Source: Actinoplanes subtropicus
GTDB taxonomy: Bacteria > Actinomycetota > Actinomycetes > Mycobacteriales > Micromonosporaceae
Direction of reading: 5' to 3'
Length of the DNA stretch: 64,000 bases
Assembly (NCBI RefSeq): GCF_000721705.1
Contig: NZ_JOJL01000008.1
Span: 337,704 to 401,703, forward strand
In this document: piece after piece, positions 10,547 to 19,362 of the stretch
Layout of the letters: each line of letters starts with the position of its first letter
Position numbering within the stretch: position 1 is the first letter of the stretch
Program-made: the position numbers and the translations under genes
The notes under the pieces: model-generated
Databases searched by the model: none
Told to the model about the DNA's origin: nothing
Seen by the model: only the letters and a program-made list of their open reading frames with translations

Positions 10547-11998
10547 GTGAGAGTGCGGATCCTGGGGACGGCGCTGACGCTCGCGCTGGTCTCCGCCGGC
10601 TGTACCACGACGAGCAACGCCACCCCCGGCCCGGCGCGGGTCAACCCGCTGCCCGCCGACGTCCAAGGCCTGGGCCCGGCCGTCTTCGTGACCAACGACG
10701 GGACCGTCGAGAGCCTGATCGCCGTCGCGCGGTTCGGCGACGAGATCGCCGGCGTCGCGCCCCTGCGGCGGCGGGCCGAGGTGGCGCTGGGCGACCCGCG
10801 GCTGCCGACCGTGGTGCACGGGCTCGGCGACGACTCCGGGAAGGACGGGATCCTCGAGGGCGGCCGGCTGACCGATGTGGAACTGCCGCAGAACACCTAT
10901 GTGGACCGGGTATTCCGGCTCGGCCCCAGCCTGTCCGGGACGGGGACGTGGTGCCTGACCATCCGGGCGGACGGGGCTATCGCCCGGCCCGCCGCGGAGT
11001 CGACCTGCGAGACGGCCCGGTACGGCGGTGCGTACTGGTCGGCAGCCCCGGACATGTGGGGCGGGATCAACCTGTCCACCGGCGCCGCCACCAAGGCGAT
11101 CGTCCTGCCCGACTATCCGATGGCCGCCTCGCCCGACGGCCGCTACCTGGCCACGGTCACCGACCGGCTGATCCTCGCCGACCTCACCAAGGGCACGGCG
11201 AAGCCGACCGTCGACCTGCCGGAATGGCGCGACCAGCCCGGCGTCTTCACCAAGGACGGGTACGCCCTGGTGCACGACCAGAAGCTCAGCGTGGTCCACC
11301 CGGACGGCACGCTGCGTAACCTGCTGGCCCCGGTGAGCGAGGCGGCCTTCTCCTCGGACGGCCGGTACGCCCTGGCCGACGACTCGTCCGGGCTGGCCGT
11401 CGTCGACCTGTACAGCGGCGCGGTGCGCCGCATCGCCGGCTCGTCGAGCAAGCACGTGCCGTACCTCGTCGTGGCCGGCCACCAGGCGCTGGTGGTCGAG
11501 ATCGACAATCCCGGCATCGACCACCCCGGCCCGGCGAGCGCCAGCGCCGTCGACCTAACGACGGCGCGCCGCCGGGCGGTCGCCCTGTCCGTGCCGGAGG
11601 AGACGGACGCCCAGGTCATGGACCCCGTGGACGGGCTGGCCAGCCTTCAGTTGCGCGGCAGCGGCGACGTCTTGACGATCACCACGGCCGGCACGGTGAC
11701 GCTCGCCCCGAGGGGCGCGCTGCCGTACCTGCCGCTGCCGGGCGGGCGGGTGCTCTACCGGCTGGACAAGCGCGAGGACGCCCTGCTGGTCGCCGACGAC
11801 CGCGGCGGGCATGCCGAGATCCGTACGGGCGCCGGCGCCGGCGAAGACGTCGGCGACGTGGTGGTGGCCGGCGACCATCTCATCCTGGCGCTGAGCGGCA
11901 GGCAGCCGCCGAGCGCCGAGACGACGCTGGTCAGGCTGGACGGGACCGGCAAACCGCTGGTGCTCTACCGCGGCGCGGTCCTCGCCAGCCTGGGGTAG
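10547..11998 (+). CDS. Beta-propeller lipoprotein
   Basis: A 483-aa protein with a lipoprotein signal (LVSAG-C, Cys at about residue 19) after a short Leu/Ala core. The mature part carries propeller-like blades (PMAASPDGRYLATVTD and EAAFSSDGRYALADD), as in TolB/WD40-like sensor lipoproteins. The start is a GTG at 10547 with no clear Shine-Dalgarno. It lies 99 bp after the candidate immunity gene and may belong to the same transcription unit. A second lipoprotein with an APDGRRI repeat follows a toxin remnant at 54.8 kb, so the association may not be chance. The specific function is unknown. Confidence 0.8.
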   Translation: MRVRILGTALTLALVSAGCTTTSNATPGPARVNPLPADVQGLGPAVFVTNDGTVESLIAVARFGDEIAGVAPLRRRAEVALGDPRLPTVVHGLGDDSGKDGILEGGRLTDVELPQNTYVDRVFRLGPSLSGTGTWCLTIRADGAIARPAAESTCETARYGGAYWSAAPDMWGGINLSTGAATKAIVLPDYPMAASPDGRYLATVTDRLILADLTKGTAKPTVDLPEWRDQPGVFTKDGYALVHDQKLSVVHPDGTLRNLLAPVSEAAFSSDGRYALADDSSGLAVVDLYSGAVRRIAGSSSKHVPYLVVAGHQALVVEIDNPGIDHPGPASASAVDLTTARRRAVALSVPEETDAQVMDPVDGLASLQLRGSGDVLTITTAGTVTLAPRGALPYLPLPGGRVLYRLDKREDALLVADDRGGHAEIRTGAGAGEDVGDVVVAGDHLILALSGRQPPSAETTLVRLDGTGKPLVLYRGAVLASLG

Positions 11999-12005
11999 GC
12001 AGGAG

Positions 12006-12782
12006 TTACGCCTTCCGGCCGACGGCGGCGAACTGGGCGATGTCCGGAGCGGCCAGCGCCTCCTCGTCCGGCCGCCAGCGGGTCACCGAGACCACGCCGG
12101 GCTCGATGAGCTCCAGACCGTCGAAGAGCGCCGCTATCCGGGCGGGGCTGCGCAGGTGGTATTTGGGCTCGGCCGAGATGTTCCAGATGCGCGCGGCCTC
12201 CACGACGGCTTCCTCGGTGTCGCCGCCGTCGTACATCGCGAGGTAACTGCCCGCGGGGAGGCCGGCCATCAGCCGGTCGATGATCGACTTGGCCTCCTCG
12301 TCGCTCTCCACGTGGCCGAGGATGCCCATCAGCATGAGCGCGACCGGCTGGGTGAGGTCGAGCGTCTTGCCGGCCTCGCCGAGGATCAACCCGGGATCGC
12401 GGAGATCGGCGTCGACGTAGGCCGTGGCGCCCTCGGGGCTGCTGGTCAGCAGGGCGCGCGCGTGCGCGAGCACCAGCGGGTCGTTGTCGACATACACGAT
12501 CCGCGAGTCGGGCGCGGCCTGCTGCGCCACCTCGTGCGTGTTGTCGGCCGTGGGCAGGCCGGTGCCGATGTCGAGGAACTGCCGGATGCCGGCCTCGGCG
12601 GCAAGGTACCGCACGGCCCGGGCCAGGTATTTCCGGGACAACCGGGCGTACGTGCCCAGATGCGGCATGGCCGCGATGATCTGGTCGCCGACGGCGCGGT
12701 CGGCCTCGAAGTTGTCCTTGCCGCCGAGAAGGTAGTTCCAGATCCGGGCCGTCTGGGGGATGTTCGTGTCGAGGTCCGTCAT
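12006..12782 (-). CDS. SAM-dependent methyltransferase, DUF574 family
   Basis: A 258-aa protein with the family's N-terminal signature (ARIWNYLLGGKDNFEADR, from about residue 12), the SAM loop FLDIGTGLPT and the later acidic strand VYVDNDP. The family is abundant in actinomycetes and its substrates are largely unknown. The ATG at 12782 gives the usual family length; a GTG six bases upstream (12788) has a better-spaced GGGTAAG site, so the protein may start VDM. The longer open frame to 12956 adds sequence unlike the family and overlaps an inverted repeat. It converges with the upstream lipoprotein gene (7 bp between stops). Confidence 0.9.
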   Translation of the reverse strand: MTDLDTNIPQTARIWNYLLGGKDNFEADRAVGDQIIAAMPHLGTYARLSRKYLARAVRYLAAEAGIRQFLDIGTGLPTADNTHEVAQQAAPDSRIVYVDNDPLVLAHARALLTSSPEGATAYVDADLRDPGLILGEAGKTLDLTQPVALMLMGILGHVESDEEAKSIIDRLMAGLPAGSYLAMYDGGDTEEAVVEAARIWNISAEPKYHLRSPARIAALFDGLELIEPGVVSVTRWRPDEEALAAPDIAQFAAVGRKA

Positions 12783-12868
12783 GTCCACATTCTTACCCGG
12801 GAACGGACCACGGCGTCCACAGTGGAGAGGCGTCGATCTTGGCGGCAAAATTGCCTGATCACGCCAGT

Positions 12869-12947
12869 GAGGAATATTCAGGGCGGTGGAGGCCAAGCCG
12901 CTGACCTGCGGCGAGGTGCAGCTCAAGGTGGGCCCTGAATATCCCTC
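12869..12947. repeat. Inverted repeat in divergent promoter region
   Basis: Arms at 12869-12884 and 12932-12947 (GAGGAATATTCAGGGC and its near-perfect complement, one mismatch) are separated by 47 bp, between the DUF574 gene and the PBP gene. A TTGACA box follows at 12950-12955. The arms are AT-richer than their surroundings, which suits a protein-binding site such as paired operators; this is inference. Confidence 0.6.
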
Positions 12948-13004
12948 GCTTGACATCGTGCGCTGTTATTGACTCCGCTCACTCTAGTCGCGGATGGTGG
13001 TGCG

Positions 13005-15425
13005 GTGACGTCCTGGATGCGCCGACATGATCACAACATCTTCCTGAATACGGCGAATCTGCTGGTTTGCGGAGCGCTGGCGGGTGTTGTCGTGGCGGCC
13101 GGAATTTTTCCGGCCGCCGCCATGTCCGGGCTGGCGGCCAAGGCCGGCGGCGAGACGTTCGCGAATCTGCCGAGCGAGCTGAAGGCGTTCAGCTCGCCGC
13201 AGATCAGCCGGATCTACGCGTCCGACAACAAGACGCAGATCTCCCAGTTCTACGACGAGTTCCGCAGCGACGTACCGCTCAAGGACATCTCGCCGCACAT
13301 GCGGGACGCCATTGTCGCCGCCGAGGACAGGGAGTTCTACCACCACCGCGGCGTCGACTTCAAAGGCGTCGCGCGCGCCCTGGTGAACAACAACAAGGGC
13401 AAGGCCAAGCAGGGCGCCTCGACCATCACCATGCAGTGGGTACGGATGTCGCTGGCGTACTCGGCGACCAACCCGCAGGAGGTGGTCGACGCGACGGTGG
13501 ACACGCCGAAGCGCAAAGTCGTCGAGATGAAGTACGCGCTGCAGGTGGAGAAGGAACTGACCAAGGACCAGATCCTCGAGCGCTACCTGAACATCGCGCC
13601 CTTCGGCAACCAGGCGTACGGCATCTTCGCGGCCAGCCAGGTTTACTTCAACAAGAAGCCGAAGGACCTCACGATCGGCCAGGCCGCCATGCTGGCCAGC
13701 ATCGTGAAGGCGCCGACCAGCTACAACCCGGAGACCGCCCAGGGCAACAAGGAGCTGCTCGAGCGGCGCAACAACTACGTGATCCCGGGCATGGTCCAAG
13801 CCGGGATGATCACGCAGGCGGAGGCGGACAAGGCGTTCAAGGAGCCCATCCCCAAGCAGGTCAGGCCGGTCGCCAACGGCTGCGTGTCGGTGGCGAAGAA
13901 CGCGTGGGGCTTCTTCTGCGACTATTTCTACCGCTGGTGGATGGGCCGGGAGGAATTCGGAGCCACCGCGTACGACCGGGAGCGTCGCCTGAAGAGCGGC
14001 GGCTACCGCATCGTCACCACGCTGGACGTGGACGCGCAGGCGGACGCCCGGGACGACATCTCGGCCGAGATCAAGGACACCAACCGGAACGCGCTGCTGA
14101 TCGCCGCGGTCGAGCCCGGTGACGGCAAGGTGCGGGCGCTCGCCGCGAACCGGCATTACAAACTCGACGACAAGGCGCATCCGCAGAACTACCTCTCGTC
14201 CGATCCGGGCAAGGCGAGCCGGGGCATCCGGGGCACCTATCCGAACACCACGAATCCGCTGGTGACCGGGGGCGGCGACATCACCGGGTACCAGGCCGGG
14301 TCGGTGATGAAGATGTTCACGATGGTCGCCGCGTTGGAACACGGCTATCCCCTCGCGTACAGCATAAAAGCCGAGAAACAGTATAAATCCGGCTACATCA
14401 TTAGCAGTAGCAGCGATTCGGCCTGCCCGGGGACGCATTTCTGGTGCCCGGAGAATTCCGGCGGCGGCGAGGAGGGCGTCTACAACCTGTGGACCGGGTT
14501 CGGCAAGTCGATCAACACGTTCTTCGTGCCGCTCGAGGAGCGGGTCGGCGCCGAGAACGTCGTCGCGGTGGCCAAGCGGTTCGGCATCCAGTTCCGGGCG
14601 GCGAGCGACGCGAAGCTGGCCGAACCGGGCAACTCGCACCAGTGGGGCGCGTTCACCCTCGGCGTCTCGGCCACGACGCCGCTGGACATGGCGAACGCGT
14701 ACGCGACGCTCGCCGGCGACGGCATGTACTGCGAGCCGACCCCGATCGAGCAGATCACCACCAAGGCCGGCGAGAAACTGGACGTCGGCAAGTCCCACTG
14801 CACCCGCGCGACGAGCGCGAACGTGGCCCGCGCGGCGCTCGACGCGGCCCGCTGCCCGGTCGGTGACTCGTCCCAGCTGGGCTCCTGTCACGGCGCCACC
14901 GCTCCCGACACCCGCGGCGTCGTGAAGCACCCGGTCTTCGGCAAGACCGGCACCACCGACCACGACAAGACCGCGGCGCTGATCGCCGGCACCACGTCGC
15001 TGGTCGTGGCCGGTTATCTGGTGAATCCGGACTATCAGGAGCATTCCGACCGGATGTCGCACCACATCGTGAACCCGGCGGTCTGGAACACGCTGGCCGA
15101 CTTCATGCGGGGCAAACCCAAGGTCCAATTCAAAACGCCGGACAACAACAAGATTGCGTACGGGGATCAGCGCCGGATTCCGGATGTGGAGTGCGACCCG
15201 ATTCCCAGCGCGAAGAGCAGCATCGACGCGGCCGGCTTCGACGTCTCGGTCGGCCAGACCGTCGACTCGGCCTGCCCCGCGGGCACGGCGGCCGGCACCA
15301 ACCCGCCCAACCGGACGATCAAGGGCGGCCCGGTGGAGATCGAGGTCAGCAACGGCAAGGGCGCCGGAGGGCCGCCGGTCCCCGGCCAGGCCGGCACCGC
15401 GACCCGGTCGCCACGACCTAGATAA
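13005..15425 (+). CDS. Class A penicillin-binding protein (transglycosylase-transpeptidase) with PASTA domain
   Basis: A bifunctional peptidoglycan synthase of about 806 aa. One N-terminal membrane segment lies at about residues 18-40. The GT51 motifs are EDREFYHHRGVD (about 106) and GASTITMQW (about 136). The transpeptidase triad is complete: SVMK (Ser433), SIN (502) and KTG (647). A PASTA domain (about 722-790) and a Pro/Arg tail end the protein. This is the architecture of actinobacterial PonA-type enzymes acting outside the membrane in wall synthesis. The GTG at 13005 was preferred over a TTG at 12969; the ATG at 13017 is also possible. No ribosome-binding site is decisive (GGATGGTGG overlaps the region). 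Confidence 0.95.
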   Translation: MTSWMRRHDHNIFLNTANLLVCGALAGVVVAAGIFPAAAMSGLAAKAGGETFANLPSELKAFSSPQISRIYASDNKTQISQFYDEFRSDVPLKDISPHMRDAIVAAEDREFYHHRGVDFKGVARALVNNNKGKAKQGASTITMQWVRMSLAYSATNPQEVVDATVDTPKRKVVEMKYALQVEKELTKDQILERYLNIAPFGNQAYGIFAASQVYFNKKPKDLTIGQAAMLASIVKAPTSYNPETAQGNKELLERRNNYVIPGMVQAGMITQAEADKAFKEPIPKQVRPVANGCVSVAKNAWGFFCDYFYRWWMGREEFGATAYDRERRLKSGGYRIVTTLDVDAQADARDDISAEIKDTNRNALLIAAVEPGDGKVRALAANRHYKLDDKAHPQNYLSSDPGKASRGIRGTYPNTTNPLVTGGGDITGYQAGSVMKMFTMVAALEHGYPLAYSIKAEKQYKSGYIISSSSDSACPGTHFWCPENSGGGEEGVYNLWTGFGKSINTFFVPLEERVGAENVVAVAKRFGIQFRAASDAKLAEPGNSHQWGAFTLGVSATTPLDMANAYATLAGDGMYCEPTPIEQITTKAGEKLDVGKSHCTRATSANVARAALDAARCPVGDSSQLGSCHGATAPDTRGVVKHPVFGKTGTTDHDKTAALIAGTTSLVVAGYLVNPDYQEHSDRMSHHIVNPAVWNTLADFMRGKPKVQFKTPDNNKIAYGDQRRIPDVECDPIPSAKSSIDAAGFDVSVGQTVDSACPAGTAAGTNPPNRTIKGGPVEIEVSNGKGAGGPPVPGQAGTATRSPRPR

Positions 15426-15534
15426 GTGTCTTCTCAGCCTGCTCACAGCCGCCGACCAAGCCAACCCGGGTAGGTACCCACTACCCTGGTAGGGCAGCAC
15501 ATGACGTGCTTCAACCTCAGGGAGGCTGGACACC

Positions 15535-16326
15535 GTGAAATCTTCGAACCCGGTACTGTCGCGGCTCGGCCAGGCCGCCGAGCGGCAGCGGACCGCCGGG
15601 TACGGATATGGCGAGCCGTACCCGACCACTCCGGGCTATGCGGCCCCGCCGGTCGCGCAGGCCATGTCGATCGACGACGTGGTCGTCAAGACCGTGATCC
15701 TGCTCGGCCTCACCGGCATCTCCGCGGTCGCCGCGTGGAATCTCATTCCCGACGCCTACCTGGGCGCCGCGTGGATCGGCGCCGCGATCGTCGGCCTGGT
15801 CCTGGGCCTCGTCATCTCGTTCTCGCGGATGGCCAACCCGGCCCTGGTGGTGACGTATGCGGTCGTCGAGGGCGTCTTCGTCGGCATGGTCAGCAAATTC
15901 TTCGAGTCGTTCTACCACGGCATCGTCCTGCAGGCCGTGGTCGCGACCTTCGGCGTCTTCCTGCTGATGGCGGTGCTCTACACCCAGCGGGTGATCCGCT
16001 CGTCCCCGCGCTTCCGCAAGATCATGATCGCCACGATCGGCGGCCTGTTCATGATCATGCTGCTCAACTTCGTGCTCGCCCTGTTCGGCGTGCACACCGG
16101 CCTGCGCGACAACGGCGCGATCGGCATCATCTTCAGCCTGGTCTGCATCGTCGTCGCGTCGCTGAGCTTCGTGCTCGACTTCGACCAGATCGAGCAGGGC
16201 GTCCGCATGGGCCTGCCCCAGCGCTACTCCTGGACCTGCGCCTTCGGCATCCTGGTCGGCCTGATCTGGCTGTACCTCGAGATTCTCCGCCTCCTGAGCT
16301 ACCTCCAGGGCGGCAGCCGAAACTAA
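15535..16326 (+). CDS. Bax inhibitor-1/YccA-family membrane protein
   Basis: A 263-aa integral membrane protein with about seven hydrophobic segments from residue 48 onward after a soluble, Tyr/Pro-rich N-terminus. The C-terminal LVGLIWLYLEILRLL segment is typical of the actinobacterial BI-1 branch. The family is linked to ion (calcium/proton) leak and stress, but the bacterial role is not settled. Start: GTG with an AGGGAGGC site 9 bp upstream. It stands alone, about 110 bp after the PBP gene. Confidence 0.9.
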   Translation: MKSSNPVLSRLGQAAERQRTAGYGYGEPYPTTPGYAAPPVAQAMSIDDVVVKTVILLGLTGISAVAAWNLIPDAYLGAAWIGAAIVGLVLGLVISFSRMANPALVVTYAVVEGVFVGMVSKFFESFYHGIVLQAVVATFGVFLLMAVLYTQRVIRSSPRFRKIMIATIGGLFMIMLLNFVLALFGVHTGLRDNGAIGIIFSLVCIVVASLSFVLDFDQIEQGVRMGLPQRYSWTCAFGILVGLIWLYLEILRLLSYLQGGSRN

Positions 16327-16406
16327 CCGCCACCCGAACCCCAAGGCATCACCCAGGCGGCGCCCGGATCGTCCTCCCACGGTCCGGGCGCCGCCGCATG
16401 CCCGGC

Positions 16407-16412
16407 TACGCT
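16407..16412 (+). promoter_or_regulatory. Putative -10 box of leaderless gene at 16420
   Basis: TACGCT ends 7 nt before the GTG start, and no Shine-Dalgarno lies between them. This spacing puts the transcription start at or next to the start codon. Confidence 0.5.
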
Positions 16413-16419
16413 CGCTCCC

Positions 16420-16722
16420 GTGACCGACTTCGCCGCTGCGATCGACCGCCTGCTCAACCAGGTGCGGCACTGGGAGCAACCACGCTGGCGCAACGGCAAA
16501 GCGGACCAGGTCTACGCGCTGGTCCAGCACCTCGCCGACCTGGCGGCCGACGCCGAGTCCCGCCCCCACCGCCCGGTCCCCCGCGAGCCCGACGTCATCC
16601 TCCCCGACCAACTCCGCGTCATGGCCGACGACCTCATCGCCGCCGCCCCCGCCGCAGCCGCCCCCAACGCAGTCCTAGCCGAGGCCGCCGAAGCAGTCGA
16701 CCTCCTACGCAAAAACCTATAA
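16420..16722 (+). CDS. Small conserved-looking protein of unknown function
   Basis: A 100-aa soluble, helix-rich protein (start MTDFAAAIDRLLNQV) with alternating charged and Ala-rich stretches. It is not recognised. Codon use (strong third-position GC) fits a real gene, and a TACGCT box 7 nt before the GTG suggests a leaderless message. It is followed by a long repeat-filled gap. Confidence 0.65.
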   Translation: MTDFAAAIDRLLNQVRHWEQPRWRNGKADQVYALVQHLADLAADAESRPHRPVPREPDVILPDQLRVMADDLIAAAPAAAAPNAVLAEAAEAVDLLRKNL

Positions 16723-16824
16723 AAACCGCCGAGCCCGGCCGCTCCAAGCAGACCGAACCCGGCGGAACCCCTACCCCGCCACTTCCGTGAACCCCTCACC
16801 ACAGAACGGCGATCGACTCCCGGG

Positions 16825-16969
16825 GCCCCGTGCCGTGTAACGGCCCGGCCCGCGGTCACTCCCGGGCCTCCCGGTGCCCCGTGCCGTGTAACGGCCCGCG
16901 GTCACTCCCGGGCCTCCCGGTGCCCCGTACCGTGTAACGGCCCGCGGTCACTTCCAGGCCTCCCGGGGT
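16825..16969. repeat. Three tandem copies of a 46-51 bp unit
   Basis: Units begin at 16825, 16876 and 16922 with GCCCCGTGCCGTGTAACGG (or a one-base variant) and end in CCTCCCGG. A fourth copy of the first half begins at 16970 and forms the left flank of the palindromic element. The array is therefore an amplified flank of that element rather than an independent repeat. Confidence 0.9.
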
Positions 16970-17128
16970 GCCCCGTATCACGTAACGGCCCGCGATCGCC
17001 CCGCTGATGAGGAGACAGTCGATTTTCGAGACCGTGGGGTTTGCGGTCTCGAAAATCGGCTGGCTCCTCATCAGCCCCGAAGGGGCGATCGCCCGCGGCG
17101 CCGAAGGCGACGCCAGCCAGCTCAGCCG
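16970..17128. repeat. Palindromic dispersed element, copy A
   Basis: A perfectly centred hairpin has arms at 17004-17034 and 17044-17074 (31 bp each, two mismatches) and a 9-base loop. The outer flanks are GCGATCGCCCC (left) and, on the right, GGGGCGATCGCC followed by a run of GGCGCCGAAGGCGACG type to about 17128. Flanks match copy C at 40.0 kb (opposite orientation) almost base for base, while the inner stem differs but stays paired. Copy B at 37.9 kb lacks the stem. No transposase is encoded. It resembles REP/MITE-type non-autonomous elements. Confidence 0.9.
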
Positions 17129-17160
17129 CACGGGACGGCCAACTCAGTCAACTCAACTCA

Positions 17161-17268
17161 GCTCAACCGCTCGACCCAGCTCAACCGCTCGACCCAGCTC
17201 AACCGCTCGACCCAGCTCAACCGCTCGACCCAGCTCAACCGCTCGACTCAACTCAACCGCTCGACAAC
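17161..17268. repeat. Six 18-bp tandem repeats at thiolase 3' end
   Basis: The unit GCTCAACCGCTCGACCCA starts at 17161, 17179, 17197, 17215 and 17233, with a diverged sixth copy at 17251 inside the gene. The sixth unit encodes the last residues of the thiolase (VVERLS, read on the minus strand), so the array is a serial duplication of the gene's own end, beyond its stop codon. Confidence 0.92.
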
Positions 17269-18492
17269 CATCGCCATGCCCTGGCCGCCGCCGACGCACA
17301 TCGTCTCCAGGCCGATGGTCTTGTCCTGCCAGTCGAGGGAGTTCAGCAGCGTGCCGGTGATCCGGGCGCCGGTCATGCCGAACGGGTGGCCGACCGCGAT
17401 CGCGCCGCCGTTCACGTTCAGCTTCTCGATCGGGATGCCCAGGTCCTGGTACGACGGGATGACCTGGGCCGCGAACGCCTCGTTGATCTCGACCAGGTCG
17501 ACGTCGTCGATGGTCATGCCGGCCCGCTTCAGCGCCTGCTTCGACGCCTCGACCGGGCCGAGGCCCATGATCTCGGGGGAGAGGGCGGTCACGCCGGTCG
17601 ACACGATCCGGGCCAGCGGGGTGATGCCCAGCTCGCGTGCCTTGGTGTCGGTCATGATGACCACCGCGGCCGCGCCGTCGTTCAGCGGGCAGCAGTTGCC
17701 GGCGGTGACCCGGCCGTCGGGGCGGAACACCGGCTTGAGCCCGGCCACGCCCTCGACCGTCACGCCCGGCCGGGGGCCGTCGTCCTTCGAGACCACCGTG
17801 CCGTCCGGCAGCGTCACGGGAGTGATCTCGCGCTCCCAGAAGCCGTCCGCGATCGCCTTCTCGGCGAGGTTCTGCGACCGTACGCCGAACTCGTCCATCT
17901 CCTGGCGGGAGATGCCCTTGATCTGCGCCAGGTTTTCGGCGGTCTGTCCCATCGCGATGTAGATGTCCGGAACCTTGCCGTCCTCGCGCGGGTCGTGCCA
18001 GACCGTGCCGCCCTTGGCGGACGCGGCGGTGCGCGCCACCGCCTCGGCGAAGTACGGGTTCTGCCAGCTGCCGCCGACCAGGGCCGCAGCCTCCGGCGGG
18101 AGACCGTCCGAGCTGCCCCGGGCGTACCGGGAAACGGTTTCGACGCCGGCCGAGACGAAGATGTCGCCCTCGCCGGCCTTGATGGCGTGGAACGCCATCC
18201 GGGAGGTCTGCAGCGAGGACGAGCAGTAGCGGGTGATGGTCGCGCCGGGCAGGCCGTCCAGCCCGAGCTTGGTGGCGACCACCCGGGCCATGTTGAAGCC
18301 CTGCTCGCCGCCGGGCAGGCCGCAGCCCAGGTAGAGGTCTTCGATGAGAGTGCGGTCGAGCTGGGGCACCTTGTTCAGCGCGGCATCGACGATGGTGGTG
18401 GCGAGATCGTCGGGGCGCAGGTCTTTGAGCGATCCCTTGACGGCCCGGCCGATCGGGGAGCGCGCGGTGGCGACGATGACAGCTTCCGGCAT
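17248..18492 (-). CDS. Acetyl-CoA C-acyltransferase (thiolase)
   Basis: A 414-aa thiolase that condenses or cleaves acyl-CoA with CoA (acetoacetyl-CoA or beta-oxidation type). The catalytic set is complete: nucleophilic Cys90 in RYCSSSLQT, His369 in GHPFG and Cys399 in CVGGGQG. Length matches the family. The ATG at 18492 (MPEAVIVATARSPIG) is the usual start; a GTG nine bases earlier is less likely. No other beta-oxidation genes are adjacent, so substrate chain length cannot be inferred. Its 3' end has been amplified into an 18-bp array. Confidence 0.95.
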   Translation of the reverse strand: MPEAVIVATARSPIGRAVKGSLKDLRPDDLATTIVDAALNKVPQLDRTLIEDLYLGCGLPGGEQGFNMARVVATKLGLDGLPGATITRYCSSSLQTSRMAFHAIKAGEGDIFVSAGVETVSRYARGSSDGLPPEAAALVGGSWQNPYFAEAVARTAASAKGGTVWHDPREDGKVPDIYIAMGQTAENLAQIKGISRQEMDEFGVRSQNLAEKAIADGFWEREITPVTLPDGTVVSKDDGPRPGVTVEGVAGLKPVFRPDGRVTAGNCCPLNDGAAAVVIMTDTKARELGITPLARIVSTGVTALSPEIMGLGPVEASKQALKRAGMTIDDVDLVEINEAFAAQVIPSYQDLGIPIEKLNVNGGAIAVGHPFGMTGARITGTLLNSLDWQDKTIGLETMCVGGGQGMAMVVERLS

Positions 18493-18540
18493 GAGCACCA
18501 CGTTAACTGGTCAGTAACAACGTCTGCGAGTGCGGATTTG

Positions 18541-19329
18541 TCACACGCCGGACATGCTCGCCTTCGCGACCGCCGGATACAACGCGTGGGCCCACACTCG
18601 ATACCCATCGGCGGACGGGTGGAACCCGTCGTAACAGAACGTACCCGCATCGGCCCGGAAGACGGCGCCGGTTTCGCCGGCCAGGTCGACGACCGCGCCG
18701 CCGGCCGCCTCCACCGCCCGGGCCTGCGCTTTTGCCATCCGGCGGCCCAGCATGCCGGCCACCTGGCGCAGCGGCGGCGCGATCGCCCGCAGCGCGCCCA
18801 GGTCGGGACAGGTGCCGACGACCACGCGTACGCCCGACTCGCGCAACCGCCGCACGGCCTGGCCGAGCAGTTCGGCGGCCTCGTCGGGGCTGCGCAGGCT
18901 GGTCGCGTCGTGCGCGCCGATCAGTACGACGGCCACGTCCGGCCGGTCGCCGAGCAGCGCCCGGGCCACCTGGGTGGCCAGGTCGGCCGAGCGGGACCCG
19001 GCCACGCCCACGCTGGACAGCAGCACGTGCCGCTCGCCGGTCTCCGCGCTACCCTCGGCGAGCAGCCGGGCCAGCTGGCCGCCGACCGTCTCGGAGAGCC
19101 ACTCGACGCCCACGCCGATCGCGGCCGAGTCGCCCAGCAGGACCAGGCGCAGGGTCGGGGCGGAGAGCTTGCCCATCGACGTACGCAGGGCCAGGCCCAT
19201 GGTCGGTTTCGCGTAGCGCCGGGCCTTGGCGGCGAGCACCTCGCCGGCGAGCAGGGCGACGCCGCCTACCGCTCCGGCGAACAGACCGGTGGCCGCCGCC
19301 CTGCCGATCCGTGCGTTCAGCCCCGCCAT
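18541..19329 (-). CDS. SGNH/GDSL-family hydrolase (membrane-anchored)
   Basis: A 262-aa protein with an N-terminal hydrophobic segment (about residues 10-33), then block I GDSAAIG (about 66), block III-like GAHD and block V DGFHPSADGY carrying the catalytic Asp and His. These serine esterases act on acyl esters of lipids or polysaccharides. It lies just downstream of a paralogue on the same strand (33 bp), so the pair looks like an operon from a tandem duplication. Substrate unknown. Confidence 0.88.
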   Translation of the reverse strand: MAGLNARIGRAAATGLFAGAVGGVALLAGEVLAAKARRYAKPTMGLALRTSMGKLSAPTLRLVLLGDSAAIGVGVEWLSETVGGQLARLLAEGSAETGERHVLLSSVGVAGSRSADLATQVARALLGDRPDVAVVLIGAHDATSLRSPDEAAELLGQAVRRLRESGVRVVVGTCPDLGALRAIAPPLRQVAGMLGRRMAKAQARAVEAAGGAVVDLAGETGAVFRADAGTFCYDGFHPSADGYRVWAHALYPAVAKASMSGV

Positions 19330-19362
19330 CTCTCGCCTCCCTGCCTCGGCCCCCGCGAATCG

